Under the pieces are notes generated by a model. It was not told the origin of the DNA, did not search any database, and saw only the letters and a list, made by a program, of their open reading frames with translations. The position numbers and the translations under genes were made by a program. A stretch of DNA of 64,000 nt from VRUE01 sp963753585 (lineage in GTDB: Bacteria > Actinomycetota > Thermoleophilia > Solirubrobacterales > 70-9): assembly GCA_963753585.1 (NCBI GenBank), contig CAVWCU010000001.1, positions 1,488,001 to 1,552,000 on the forward strand, read 5' to 3'. This document shows positions 8,455-16,832 of the stretch, piece by piece. How positions within the stretch are numbered: the stretch's first letter is position 1; every line of letters starts with the position of its first letter.

Positions 8455-10493
8455 GCCAGCAACTCCTTTGCGGCCTCGGCCACCCGGTCGGGGGTGAAGC
8501 CGAACTTGGTTTGGACGTCTTTCAGCGGCGCCGAGGTGCCAAACGTGTGCATCCCGATCTTCGCGCCGCCAGACCCAACGTAGCGATCCCAGCCAAGCGT
8601 CGAGGCCTCCTCGACTGAGACGCGCGCGGTTACGGCCGGGGGCAGCACCTCATCGCGGTAGGCGGGGTCCTGGCGGTCGAACAGCTCGCAGCAGGGCATG
8701 CTGACGACGCGAGAGCGGATCCCCTCGGCGTTCAGCTCTTCGTGCGCCGCGAGCGCAAGCGCGACCTCGCTGCCGGTGGCGATCAGGATGACCTCGGGCT
8801 CGCCCCCCTCCGCCTCGGCGAGCACGTAGCCGCCGCGGCGCAGGCCCTCGGCCGACCCGTAGCGCGAGCGGTCGAGCACCGGCACGTTCTGGCGGGTGAG
8901 GACGAGCGCAACCGGTTGGTGGCTGCGGTCGAGGGCGACGCGCCAGGCCTCGGCGACCTCGTTGGCGTCGGCGGGGCGGATCACGTCGAGGCCCGGGATC
9001 GCCCGCAGCGAGGCGAGCTGCTCGACCGGCTGGTGGGTCGGCCCGTCCTCGCCGAGGCCGATCGAGTCGTGGGTGAAGACGTGGATCACCGACAGCTCCA
9101 TCAGCGCCGAGAGGCGGATCGCGGGCCGCGCGTAGTCGGAGAAGGTCAGGTAGGTCGACCAGAGCGGGCGCAGCTTGGACAGCGAGAGCCCGTTGGAGAT
9201 CGCCGCCGCCTCGTGCTCGCGGATGCCGTAGTGGAGCTGGCGGCCGTCGTAGGCGCCGGGCTCGAAGTCGGCGGCGCCGTCGAAGGTCAGCCGCACCGAG
9301 GTCGAGTCGGTGAGGTCGGCGGAGCCGGCCAGCAGCCAGGGCAGGTGCTCGCCGATCGCGTTCTCGACCTGCTGGGAGGCCTTGCGAGTGGCGATCCCCT
9401 TTTCGTCGGCGTCGAAACTGGGGATCGCGGCGTCCCAACCGGCCGGGAGCTCGCGCTTCTGCTGGGCCTCGATCTCGGCGGCGCGGTCGGCGTTGGCCTT
9501 TGCGTACTCAGCGAGTCTGCCCTCCCAGGCGGCGCGCAGTCCGCCACCGCGCTCACCGATGCCGGCAGCAAAGTGCTCGCGCACGCCGTCGGGGACGAGG
9601 AACTGGGCGTCCTCCGGCCAATCGTAGGCGCGCTTGGTCTCACGAACCTCCTCCTCGCCGAGCGGCTCTCCGTGCGCAGCCGGGGTGTCCACCTTGTGCG
9701 GGGAGCCCCAGCCGATGTGACTGTCGACGACGATCAGCGTCGGCCGTCCCTCCTCCTCCTCCCTGAACTCCTCGAAGGCGGTGGCGATCAGGTCGGTGTC
9801 GTTGGCGTCGCCGACCCGGGTGACGTTCCAGCCGTAGCCCATGAAACGTGCGGCGACGTCGTCGTCGTAGGCGAGGTGGGTCTTGCCGTCGATCGTGATG
9901 TGGTTGTTGTCGTAGACCCAGCAGAGGTTGTCGAGCTTCAGGTGGCCGGCGATCGAGGCGGCTTCGTTCGATACCCCCTCCATCAGGCAACCGTCGCCGG
10001 CGATCGCATAGACGTCGAAATCGAAGAGGTCGGCGCCGTAGCGGGCGCCCTGCCACTTCGAAGCGATCGCCATCCCGACCGAGGTGGCGACGCCCTGGCC
10101 CAGCGGCCCGGTGGTCGTCTCGACTCCGGAGGTCCAGCGGTACTCGGGGTGGCCGGGAGCGCGCGAGTCGAGCTGGCGAAAGCTTTCGATGTCCTTCAGC
10201 GAGACGGCCTCCTCGCCGACGATCTCGTAGTCAGGGTCGACCGCCCGCACGCCGGCGAGGTGGAGCAGCGAGTAGAGCAGCATCGAGGCGTGGCCCGCGG
10301 AGAGCACGAAGCGGTCGCGACCGGGCCAGATTGGGTCGGCGGGGTCGAAGCGCAGGAAGCGCTGCCAGAGCGTGTAGGCGACCGGGGCCAGCGCCATCGG
10401 CGTGCCGGGGTGCCCCGAGTTGGCCTTCTGGATCGCGTCGATGGACAGGGTGCGGATCGTGTCGATGCAGAGCTGATCGAGGTCGCGGCTCAC
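8451..10493 (-). CDS. tkt: Transketolase
   Basis: 680 aa thiamine-diphosphate enzyme that transfers two-carbon units between ketoses and aldoses. The ThDP/Mg motif GDGCLMEGVSNEAA ends in the expected Asn region (VYDNNHITIDG), the catalytic Glu is in GIREHEAAAISNG, and EDGPTHQPVEQLASLR is present. I placed the start at GTG 10491-10493 (protein begins SRDLDQLCIDTIRTLS), because homology begins there and the 71 upstream in-frame codons lie antisense to the kinase propeller. It is the first gene of the operon; the promoter must lie in the 10 bases before it or inside the kinase gene. Confidence 0.94.
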   Translation of the reverse strand: MSRDLDQLCIDTIRTLSIDAIQKANSGHPGTPMALAPVAYTLWQRFLRFDPADPIWPGRDRFVLSAGHASMLLYSLLHLAGVRAVDPDYEIVGEEAVSLKDIESFRQLDSRAPGHPEYRWTSGVETTTGPLGQGVATSVGMAIASKWQGARYGADLFDFDVYAIAGDGCLMEGVSNEAASIAGHLKLDNLCWVYDNNHITIDGKTHLAYDDDVAARFMGYGWNVTRVGDANDTDLIATAFEEFREEEEGRPTLIVVDSHIGWGSPHKVDTPAAHGEPLGEEEVRETKRAYDWPEDAQFLVPDGVREHFAAGIGERGGGLRAAWEGRLAEYAKANADRAAEIEAQQKRELPAGWDAAIPSFDADEKGIATRKASQQVENAIGEHLPWLLAGSADLTDSTSVRLTFDGAADFEPGAYDGRQLHYGIREHEAAAISNGLSLSKLRPLWSTYLTFSDYARPAIRLSALMELSVIHVFTHDSIGLGEDGPTHQPVEQLASLRAIPGLDVIRPADANEVAEAWRVALDRSHQPVALVLTRQNVPVLDRSRYGSAEGLRRGGYVLAEAEGGEPEVILIATGSEVALALAAHEELNAEGIRSRVVSMPCCELFDRQDPAYRDEVLPPAVTARVSVEEASTLGWDRYVGSGGAKIGMHTFGTSAPLKDVQTKFGFTPDRVAEAAKELLA

Positions 10494-10503
10494 TGGCTCG
10501 ATC

Positions 10504-12300
10504 CTATTGTGGCTCGATGCGGGTGACCGTTCCGTCTTTGTTGCTTGCGACCCAGACGGCTTCGGGGCCGACTGCGACGGCACCGGGGATCTGGGGGACG
10601 CCGATCGCGTCGCCGACGACCTCCCCGCTCCCGATGTCGATCCTGCTGACGGTCGCTTCGGCGGTGTTGGCGACCCAGACAGTGGTGGTACCAGCGTCGA
10701 TACCACCGGGCAGAGCTCCGACGGGGATCGGGTCGCCGAGGATCGCCCGCAACGAGGGGTCGACGCGGGTCACCGTGCCGGAGCGGCTGTTGGCGACCCA
10801 GACGGTGCCGCCACCGACGGTGATCCCGGCCGGGCCCCGACCGACCCGGATCGGCGACCCGGCACTGGCGCTCGTCGTGTCGATGCGGCGAATGACCCCT
10901 GTGGAGGCGCTGCTCACCCAGACCGCGCCGGCGCCGGCAGCCAGACGCAGCGGCGCGGCGTGAGGCGCGATCCCTCGGGCCACCGGCCGGTTCGTCTCGG
11001 CGTCGATCGCGCTGATCCCGGCGCCGTCCTCGTCGGCAACCCAGAGGCGCCCACCGGCGAAGGTGACCGCACCGGGACGGCCGCCGATCTCGACTTGGGC
11101 GATCACCCGCCCACCCGAGTCGACTCGCAGGACGGTGCCGGCGCGCGGGTTGGAGACCCAGACCGAGCCGGCGCCGATCGTCACCCCTGACACACCCCGC
11201 CCCAGGCGGGTCCGCTCGGTCACCTTCAGCGTCTCCGAGTCGATCGCGGAGAGCGTGCCGTCGCGGGCGCTGGTCACCCAGGTCTTGTTGGGGCCGACAG
11301 CCAGGCGCAGCGGCGGGTCGCCGACGGGGATCGGATCGGAGACCGAGACGCCGCCGCCGAGGAGGACGACCGCGAGAGCGACGGCACCGGCGAGCAGTGC
11401 GACCGAGGCACCGATCCATTGCCGGGCGCGGACGCTGACGCGGGGTCTCCGCCTCGCCGGCACTGGCCCGACACGCAGCGTCGGTCGCTCGCTTCCGGCG
11501 GTGAGGACCCGCGTCGCCGCGGGAGTGGCGCCCTCGCGCTCCCGCGCCGCCTCTATCAGCGCCCCAGCGCTCGAGTAGCGGTCGGCCGGGTTCTTGGCGA
11601 CCGCCCGTTCGATCACGGCGTCGATCCCTGCAGGCACCTCCGGCTCGGTGTCGGCCTCCTTGCGCGCGAAGGGCGCGATCCCCGTCAGCGCCTCGTAGAG
11701 GACGCAGCCGAGCGAGTAGACGTCGGCCGCGGGGCCCACCTTCTCTCCCCGCCACTGCTCGGGCGGCATGTACTCGACCGTGCCGACGATCGAGGCGCTG
11801 CTGCCGGCGTCGGTCCCCTCGATCGCCTTGGCAAGGCCGAAGTCCGAGAGATAGGCACGGTCCCCTTCGACCAGGATGTTGTGCGGCTTGACGTCGCGGT
11901 GGACGATGCCGGCGGCGTGGGCGGCGTCGAGGGCGGCGGCGACCTGGCTGAGCAGGGCGATGGCCCGGGCCGGCTCGAGTGGGCCCTCGCGCCGGATCAG
12001 CTTGCGCAGGTCGCCCCCCTCGACAAGTCGCATGACGACGATCAGCTCGCCGTCCTCCTCGCGAGCGTCGTAGACGGGAACGACGCCGGGGTGGTCGAGG
12101 CGGGCGGCGAGGCGGGACTCGCGCAGGAACCGCTCGCGGAAGCCAGCCTGACCGGCGAGCTCGTGGGCGATCACCTTCAGCGCGACAGGCCGTTCCAGCG
12201 CCACCTGCGTGGCCCGGTAGACGACGCCCATGCCACCGCGCGCGATCAGCGAATCGATCCGGTAGCCGGCGAGCGTCGAACCGATTGAAGGCTCCCCCAC
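10504..12300 (-). CDS. Transmembrane Ser/Thr protein kinase with C-terminal beta-propeller
   Basis: 598 aa PknB-type kinase. The cytoplasmic kinase domain covers about 13-260: glycine loop ARGGMGVVY 20-28, ATP Lys in VALKVI (about 42), catalytic loop HRDVKPHN 134-141, DFG 153-155 and PPE 179-181. All catalytic residues are present. A basic linker leads to one membrane helix (about 292-316), then an extracellular propeller of about six to seven repeats with the pattern VWVxNxxxGTVxRID (YVTN/Vgb-like). The outside domain is a probable sensor; ligand and substrates are unknown. The GTG start is preceded directly by a 6-bp hairpin, GGCGGT-TAT-ACCGCC (12303-12317). It ends 10 bases before transketolase, so it may be co-transcribed with that operon. 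Confidence 0.9.
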   Translation of the reverse strand: MGEPSIGSTLAGYRIDSLIARGGMGVVYRATQVALERPVALKVIAHELAGQAGFRERFLRESRLAARLDHPGVVPVYDAREEDGELIVVMRLVEGGDLRKLIRREGPLEPARAIALLSQVAAALDAAHAAGIVHRDVKPHNILVEGDRAYLSDFGLAKAIEGTDAGSSASIVGTVEYMPPEQWRGEKVGPAADVYSLGCVLYEALTGIAPFARKEADTEPEVPAGIDAVIERAVAKNPADRYSSAGALIEAAREREGATPAATRVLTAGSERPTLRVGPVPARRRPRVSVRARQWIGASVALLAGAVALAVVLLGGGVSVSDPIPVGDPPLRLAVGPNKTWVTSARDGTLSAIDSETLKVTERTRLGRGVSGVTIGAGSVWVSNPRAGTVLRVDSGGRVIAQVEIGGRPGAVTFAGGRLWVADEDGAGISAIDAETNRPVARGIAPHAAPLRLAAGAGAVWVSSASTGVIRRIDTTSASAGSPIRVGRGPAGITVGGGTVWVANSRSGTVTRVDPSLRAILGDPIPVGALPGGIDAGTTTVWVANTAEATVSRIDIGSGEVVGDAIGVPQIPGAVAVGPEAVWVASNKDGTVTRIEPQ

Positions 12301-12326
12301 GTGGCGGTTATACCGCCGCGCAACGA

Positions 12327-12360
12327 CGAAGGGCCCCCTCCCGGAGGAGAGGGCCCTTCG
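12327..12360 (-). terminator. Hairpin terminator after the TolB-like gene
   Basis: Perfect 10-bp inverted repeat CGAAGGGCCC (12327-12336) and GGGCCCTTCG (12351-12360), with a CCTC/GAGG inner pairing. It lies just past the end of the minus-strand secreted propeller gene and before the kinase start, so it probably separates their transcripts. Confidence 0.65.
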
Positions 12361-12380
12361 AGCTGGAGCCGGGGGGAGTC

Positions 12381-13466
12381 CTAACGCCGCACCGGCTGCC
12401 AGGCCATCACGGGACCGATCGTCACGGACACGCCACCGCTGGTGTGGCTGCCTGCCGCGACGTAGGAACGGTGGCCCGTGGCGACGTCGATCACCGAGAG
12501 GGCCTCTTCTTCGTCGCCGGCGGTGAAAGCCGCTACCTGGCGCCCGTCGGAGGAGAAGACCGCGTTGGTCTTGGCCTGGTCGGGAAGCTCGGCGAGCTTG
12601 CGGCCCTTGCCGCCCAGCTGCTTCACCCAGAGGCCCTGGTCGCGCCGGAAGAGCAGCGTGCGGCCGCTGGCGGTGGCGTCCTCGACGTAGGCCGAGCCGA
12701 CGCCGGCGATCAGCTTGCGGGCTTTCCTGCCGTCGCTGCGCATCGTGAAGATGTCGGCGAAGGCACTCGGGCCCTCCGTGCTCTCGCCGCGGCTGAAGAC
12801 GATCGTCGCGCCGAGGTGGCGGGGGGCGAAATCGTCCCGGCCGGTACGGGTGAGCCGAACCAGCCTGGCCCCCGACGGCCGCACCGAGTAGATGTCGTCG
12901 GCCGTGCCGCCGCCGGTCACGGCGACGCTGCGGACGAAGACGACGCTGCGCCCGGTCGGCGAGAAGGACACTTCGTGGTCGTCAGCCGAGGACGTGGCGA
13001 GTCGGTGCAGGCCGGCGCCCCCGGACTTGACCGTGTAGAGGTCCCGCGGCCCCTCGGCCGTGGCGCGACGCTCGAAGACGACGAGCTTGCCGTTGGGCGA
13101 GACGACCGGGCGCGAGTCGAGCTCGGCGCCGCTGGTCAGCCGGCGCTGTCCCGAGCCGTCGGCCCGCATCGCGTAGATGTCACCCGCCCGCACGAAAGCG
13201 ATCGTCGTGCCGTCGGCGGAGAAGGACGGTTCGCTGTCGGTCGGGTCTTCGGTGAGCTGGTTGAGATGGTTGTCGCGGACCGCGAAGAGACCGCCTTCCG
13301 GCGCTTTCGGCTCGGTTTTTTTGCCTTCGACTTCGTCGCCGCCTTTGTCGACGGTGACTTTCGAGAAGACGATCGCGCCGGTCTTCCCGGCGGCGGCCGA
13401 CGCCGTTGCGGGCACGGCCATCGCGAGGGCGATCAGAAATGCGGCTATGAGCTTTGAGTTGAACAT
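12381..13466 (-). CDS. Secreted TolB/WD40-like beta-propeller protein
   Basis: 361 aa. I chose the inner ATG (MFNSKLIAAFLIALAMAVP) because GGGGAG sits 7 bases upstream and the protein then begins with a clean signal peptide ending near ATASA. The mature part has repeated propeller strands of the TolB/PD40 type: SFSADGTTIAFVRAGDIYAM, VSPNGKLVVFERR, SFSPTGRSVVFVR and VFSSDGRQVAAF. No catalytic motif is visible, so it is probably an exported binding or scaffold protein. It lies upstream of a kinase that also has an external propeller, but a terminator hairpin lies between them. Confidence 0.8.
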   Translation of the reverse strand: MFNSKLIAAFLIALAMAVPATASAAAGKTGAIVFSKVTVDKGGDEVEGKKTEPKAPEGGLFAVRDNHLNQLTEDPTDSEPSFSADGTTIAFVRAGDIYAMRADGSGQRRLTSGAELDSRPVVSPNGKLVVFERRATAEGPRDLYTVKSGGAGLHRLATSSADDHEVSFSPTGRSVVFVRSVAVTGGGTADDIYSVRPSGARLVRLTRTGRDDFAPRHLGATIVFSRGESTEGPSAFADIFTMRSDGRKARKLIAGVGSAYVEDATASGRTLLFRRDQGLWVKQLGGKGRKLAELPDQAKTNAVFSSDGRQVAAFTAGDEEEALSVIDVATGHRSYVAAGSHTSGGVSVTIGPVMAWQPVRR

Positions 13467-13552
13467 CGGACTCCCCTTTCGGGTGGATTGCACTTACACC
13501 ACCGATGCTCGGGTGCGAGGGCGTACCTGCCAACGACAGCCGCGTCACCGAA

Positions 13553-13570
13553 CGGGCCAACTCTGGCCCG
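13553..13570 (-). terminator. Short hairpin downstream of the FHA gene
   Basis: 7-bp inverted repeat CGGGCCA (13553-13559) and TGGCCCG (13564-13570), 8 bases past the end of the minus-strand FHA gene. No T-run, so a weak terminator call. Confidence 0.4.
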
Positions 13571-13577
13571 GTCCGGG

Positions 13578-14204
13578 TCAGCGGTCGAGGCCGAGTTCGA
13601 TCACGCGGGCGGCGACGAGCCGCGGGCGCTCGCGGCCGGCGTCGCCGGGAACGTCGAGCTTGGCGGCGAGTGCGTCGAGGCGGCGCTGGGCGGTGCGCTC
13701 GCTGACGTGGAGCGCCTCGGCCAGCTCGGCGCGGGTGGCGGGGCGGCCGGCGAAGGCCCCCTCACTGCGGTAGGGGGCGACGAGTGCCGCCGCCGTTGCC
13801 CGCTCCTCTTCGTTCAGCGGCACCGAGGGCGCGGCGGCGGCCACGGTGCCGCCGCCGCGGCCGGGGACCCGGTCGGAGACTTCGAGCCGCTGCCTGCCGA
13901 TCGTGAGCGTGTCACCGTCGCGCAGGCGCCGTGGCCGGTCGAGCGGCTCACCGTTCAGGGCCGTCCCGTTGCGACTGTCGAGGTCGGTCGCCATCAGCAC
14001 GCCACCCCGGTTCTGGATCTCGAGGTGGTTCCAGGAGACCGCCTCGTCGTCGATCGAGATGTCGGCCTCCGGGTCACGACCGACCACCGTCCTGCCCGGT
14101 GGCAGCGCCACGGACCGCGGTGCGCCGTCCTCCCCGGTCAACCAGATCCTCGCGTCCATCTCGCCGCGAGCATAGATATCGACGCTGACTTCGTGGTTTG
14201 GCAC
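13578..14204 (-). CDS. FHA-domain protein with C-terminal helix-turn-helix
   Basis: 208 aa cytoplasmic protein. Residues about 20-110 form an FHA phosphothreonine-binding domain with the usual contacts: VVGRDPEADI (Gly-Arg), SWNHLEI (His) and DLDSRNGTALNG (Asn-Gly). A low-complexity linker follows. The C-terminal 70 residues (RAELAEALHVSERTAQRRLDAL) look like a winged or response-regulator-type HTH. This architecture suggests a transcription factor that reads Ser/Thr kinase output, and the PknB-type kinase two genes away is an attractive partner (inference). It is divergent from rpiA across 58 bases, so rpiA is a candidate target. Confidence 0.8.
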   Translation of the reverse strand: MPNHEVSVDIYARGEMDARIWLTGEDGAPRSVALPPGRTVVGRDPEADISIDDEAVSWNHLEIQNRGGVLMATDLDSRNGTALNGEPLDRPRRLRDGDTLTIGRQRLEVSDRVPGRGGGTVAAAAPSVPLNEEERATAAALVAPYRSEGAFAGRPATRAELAEALHVSERTAQRRLDALAAKLDVPGDAGRERPRLVAARVIELGLDR

Positions 14205-14262
14205 GTATATGCATCCCTAAAGACGAAGTCAGCGGGGACGGGTTGATTTAGAGTGCGGCGCC

Positions 14263-14916
14263 GTGAGCGTGGCGGACGACGAGAAGCGGATCGCCGCCGA
14301 AGCGGCGGCGGAGCTGGTCGAGGACGGGATGACCGTGGGACTGGGGACGGGATCGACCGTCGCCCATCTGCTGCCGGCGATCGCCGCCCGCGGGCTGAGC
14401 GGCATCCGCTGCGTGGCGACCTCGGTGGCGACCGAAGAGCAGGCGCGGAGCCTGGGTATCCCGGTCGAGGAGTTCAGCGCGCTGGAGTGGCTCGACATCG
14501 CGATCGACGGCACCGACCAGGTGACCCCGGACGGCTGGCTGATCAAGGGAGGAGGCGGCGCTCACCTGCGCGAGAAGATCGTCGCCGCTGCTGCCGAGCG
14601 CTTCGTCGTCATCTCCGACTCGAGCAAGCCCGTCGACGCGCTCACGGCGCCGGTGCCGCTGGAGCTCTTCGCCTTCGGCCTGCGCTCGACCCTCGCCCGA
14701 CTCGGCCCCGAGGTCGAGCTGCGCGACGTCCCGCGCAGCCCCGACGACGGCGTCATCGCCGACTACCGCGGCGCCAAGCTGGGCGACCCGGCGGCGCTCG
14801 TGGCCCGCCTCGAGGCCGACCCCGGAATCGCCGCCCACGGCCTCTTTCCGCCGGCTATGGTGAGCGAGCTTCTGGTGGGGAGCGGAGGCGCAGTGACCAG
14901 GTCCACGTTCAGCTGA
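14263..14916 (+). CDS. rpiA: Ribose-5-phosphate isomerase A
   Basis: 217 aa enzyme interconverting ribose-5-phosphate and ribulose-5-phosphate. The substrate loop GLGTGSTV is at about 26-33, followed by AIDGTDQV with catalytic Asp residues and the KGGGGAHLREKIVA lysine motif. The length is typical of the RpiA family. The GTG start at 14263 lies 58 bases from the divergent FHA gene. It completes the non-oxidative pentose-phosphate set with tkt and tal in this window. Confidence 0.95.
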   Translation: MSVADDEKRIAAEAAAELVEDGMTVGLGTGSTVAHLLPAIAARGLSGIRCVATSVATEEQARSLGIPVEEFSALEWLDIAIDGTDQVTPDGWLIKGGGGAHLREKIVAAAAERFVVISDSSKPVDALTAPVPLELFAFGLRSTLARLGPEVELRDVPRSPDDGVIADYRGAKLGDPAALVARLEADPGIAAHGLFPPAMVSELLVGSGGAVTRSTFS

Positions 14917-14934
14917 CCGCCAAAGGAGGCCCAC

Positions 14935-16296
14935 ATGAGTGACTTCGCCGAGCTGTCGATCACCGGCCGCATCGCCACTCCTTCCGACCCCGACTGGGAC
15001 GAGGCGCGCGCCGCCTGGAACCTGATCGCCGACCAGAACCCCGAGGCGGTTGCGCTGGTCGAGAGCACCGAGGACATCGCGACGACCGTCCGCTTTGCCG
15101 CCCAGCACGACCTGCGCGTCGCCGGACAGGGAACCGGGCATGGCGCCGCGCCGCTCGGGCCGCTGGAGGGGACGATCCTGATCAAGACCGAGCGGATGCG
15201 TGGGATCGAGGTCGACCCAGGAGCTCGCACCGCCCGTGTCGAGGCCGGCGTGCTCTCGGCCGAGCTCGGCATCGCCGCCGGCGAGCACCGGCTCAGCGCG
15301 CTGCCCGGCTCATCGCCCGACGTCGGCACGGTCGGCTACACGCTCGGCGGCGGCATGAGCTGGCTGGCGCGCGCCCACGGCTTCGCCTGCAACCACGTGC
15401 GCGCGATCGAGCTGGTCACCGCCGACGGCGAGGCGCGCACGGTGGATGGTGAGAACGACCCCGACCTGTTCTGGGCGCTGCGGGGCGGTGGCGGTGGCTA
15501 CGCGATCGTCACCGCGCTGCAGCTCGAGCTGCTCCCGATCGCCGATCTCTACGCCGGCGCCCTGGTCTTCCCGGCGGCGGTCGGCGTCGAGGCGGTGCGC
15601 ACCTATCGCGACTGGGCGGCGAGCCTGCCCGACGAGGTCACCTCGATCGTCCGCTTCGTCACCCCACCGCCGATCCCGGACGTGCCAGAGCCGATCCGCG
15701 GCGTGCCGCTGCTGACGATCGGCGCCGCCTGCATCGGCGAGGAGGCCAGCGGCGAAGCGACGATCGCACCGCTGCGCGAGATCGGCGAGACGATCATGGA
15801 CACCTTCGAGCAGATGCCCACCGCCGGGCTCAGCCATATCCACATGGACCCAGAGAACCCGGTGCCGGGAATCGGCGGCGGAGTCCCGATCGCCGCCCTG
15901 CCCGACGAGGCGATCGACGCCTTCACGGCCGCCGCCGGCCCCGGCTCCGGCTCGCCGCTGCTGCTCAGCGAGCTGCGCCACCTGGGCGGCGCCGTCGGCC
16001 GGCCGGCCGAGAACGGCGGCGCGCTCTCGCACCTCGACGCCGGCTTCGTCATGTACAGCGTCGGGATGCCGATGACGCCGGAGCTGGGCGAGGCGATCCG
16101 CGGCCACCTTCACCACCTGGAGGAGGCGATGTCCCCTTGGACCGCCGACGGCAGCTACTTCAACTTCACCGAACGGCCCTGCGACGTCGACGCGATCCTG
16201 CCCGCCGAGGTCTGCTCGCGACTCGCCGAGGTCAAGCGCCACTATGACCCCGACGACCGCATCGTCGCCAACCACGCGGTGAGCTTGACCGGTTGA
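14935..16296 (+). CDS. FAD-linked oxidase (berberine-bridge / PCMH type)
   Basis: 453 aa flavoprotein. An N-terminal FAD-binding PCMH fold spans about 35-205, with RVAGQGTGHGAAP carrying the His (about 69) that can bind FAD covalently in this family. PGSSPDVGTVGYTLGGGMSWLAR and LFWALRGGGGGYAIVT are also typical. The C-terminal berberine-bridge segment ends with SYFNFTERP and HYDPDDRIVANHAV. A strong AAAGGAGG ribosome site lies 7 bases before the ATG, and the gap to rpiA is only 18 bases. The substrate, probably an alcohol, sugar or secondary metabolite, cannot be read from the sequence. Confidence 0.85.
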   Translation: MSDFAELSITGRIATPSDPDWDEARAAWNLIADQNPEAVALVESTEDIATTVRFAAQHDLRVAGQGTGHGAAPLGPLEGTILIKTERMRGIEVDPGARTARVEAGVLSAELGIAAGEHRLSALPGSSPDVGTVGYTLGGGMSWLARAHGFACNHVRAIELVTADGEARTVDGENDPDLFWALRGGGGGYAIVTALQLELLPIADLYAGALVFPAAVGVEAVRTYRDWAASLPDEVTSIVRFVTPPPIPDVPEPIRGVPLLTIGAACIGEEASGEATIAPLREIGETIMDTFEQMPTAGLSHIHMDPENPVPGIGGGVPIAALPDEAIDAFTAAAGPGSGSPLLLSELRHLGGAVGRPAENGGALSHLDAGFVMYSVGMPMTPELGEAIRGHLHHLEEAMSPWTADGSYFNFTERPCDVDAILPAEVCSRLAEVKRHYDPDDRIVANHAVSLTG

Positions 16297-16308
16297 CCGG
16301 TAGTTAAT

Positions 16309-16328
16309 AGTGGTACATTTGCACCACT
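16309..16328. promoter_or_regulatory. Inverted repeat abutting the start of the toxin-antitoxin-like pair
   Basis: AGTGGT (16309-16314) and ACCACT (16323-16328) form an imperfect 20-bp palindrome ending exactly at the ATG of the next gene. Two TTGACC boxes lie upstream (16285-16290 and 16293-16298) and could be -35 elements. An operator over the start is typical of self-regulated toxin-antitoxin operons; that role is inferred. Confidence 0.5.
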
Positions 16329-16832
16329 ATGACTTTCATCGTTCCGACTCGGGCCGGCAGATATGAGATCCGGGAGTCGCACAGCACACCCAAGGGGCCG
16401 CGCAGCCAGACGCTGGCCTCCTTCCGTGAGCTGACCGACGAGGTAATCGAGAGGGCCCGCGAGAAGGCGGCCAAGGCGCCCAGCGCGGAGGAGCTTCGGC
16501 GGGCGGCGCGGCGCGTCGGAGCTCCAGTTGCCCGTCCACCAGCCGAGCAAGCCGCGCGCGAGCTGATCGCCGAACTCGCGAGAGGGCGGAAGCTCGACCC
16601 GACCATGCGGCAGATCCTGACCGAACTGCTCCAAAGGGGATATCGCGAGAGCGGCGACCCGTCGCCTTCACGAGAGGCCGCGCGCTCGATCGCGATGTGG
16701 ATGTCGGCGACGCCGGAGGAGCGGGGACGGACACTCGTCGACCTTCTCCTCCTCGCCGATGCTCTTCCATCGGGGGGAAGGAAGGGCAAGCCCCTTCGTT
16801 TTCCCCGGCTTGATTCCGGAGAACCGTCGTGA
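16329..16832 (+). CDS. Unknown protein, putative partner (antitoxin-like) of the nucleotidyltransferase
   Basis: 167 aa, mostly helical and charged, with no membrane segment. The N-terminal 25 residues (TFIVPTRAGRYEIRESHSTPKGPR) are strand-rich. The rest is a series of amphipathic helices (FRELTDEVIERAREKAAKAPSAEE, PTMRQILTELLQRGYRESG). I do not recognise the family. It starts right after an inverted repeat and overlaps the following nucleotidyltransferase gene by GTGA, so the two are translationally coupled. The position (first gene, DNA-binding-like operator in front) is that of an antitoxin. Confidence 0.6.
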   Translation: MTFIVPTRAGRYEIRESHSTPKGPRSQTLASFRELTDEVIERAREKAAKAPSAEELRRAARRVGAPVARPPAEQAARELIAELARGRKLDPTMRQILTELLQRGYRESGDPSPSREAARSIAMWMSATPEERGRTLVDLLLLADALPSGGRKGKPLRFPRLDSGEPS

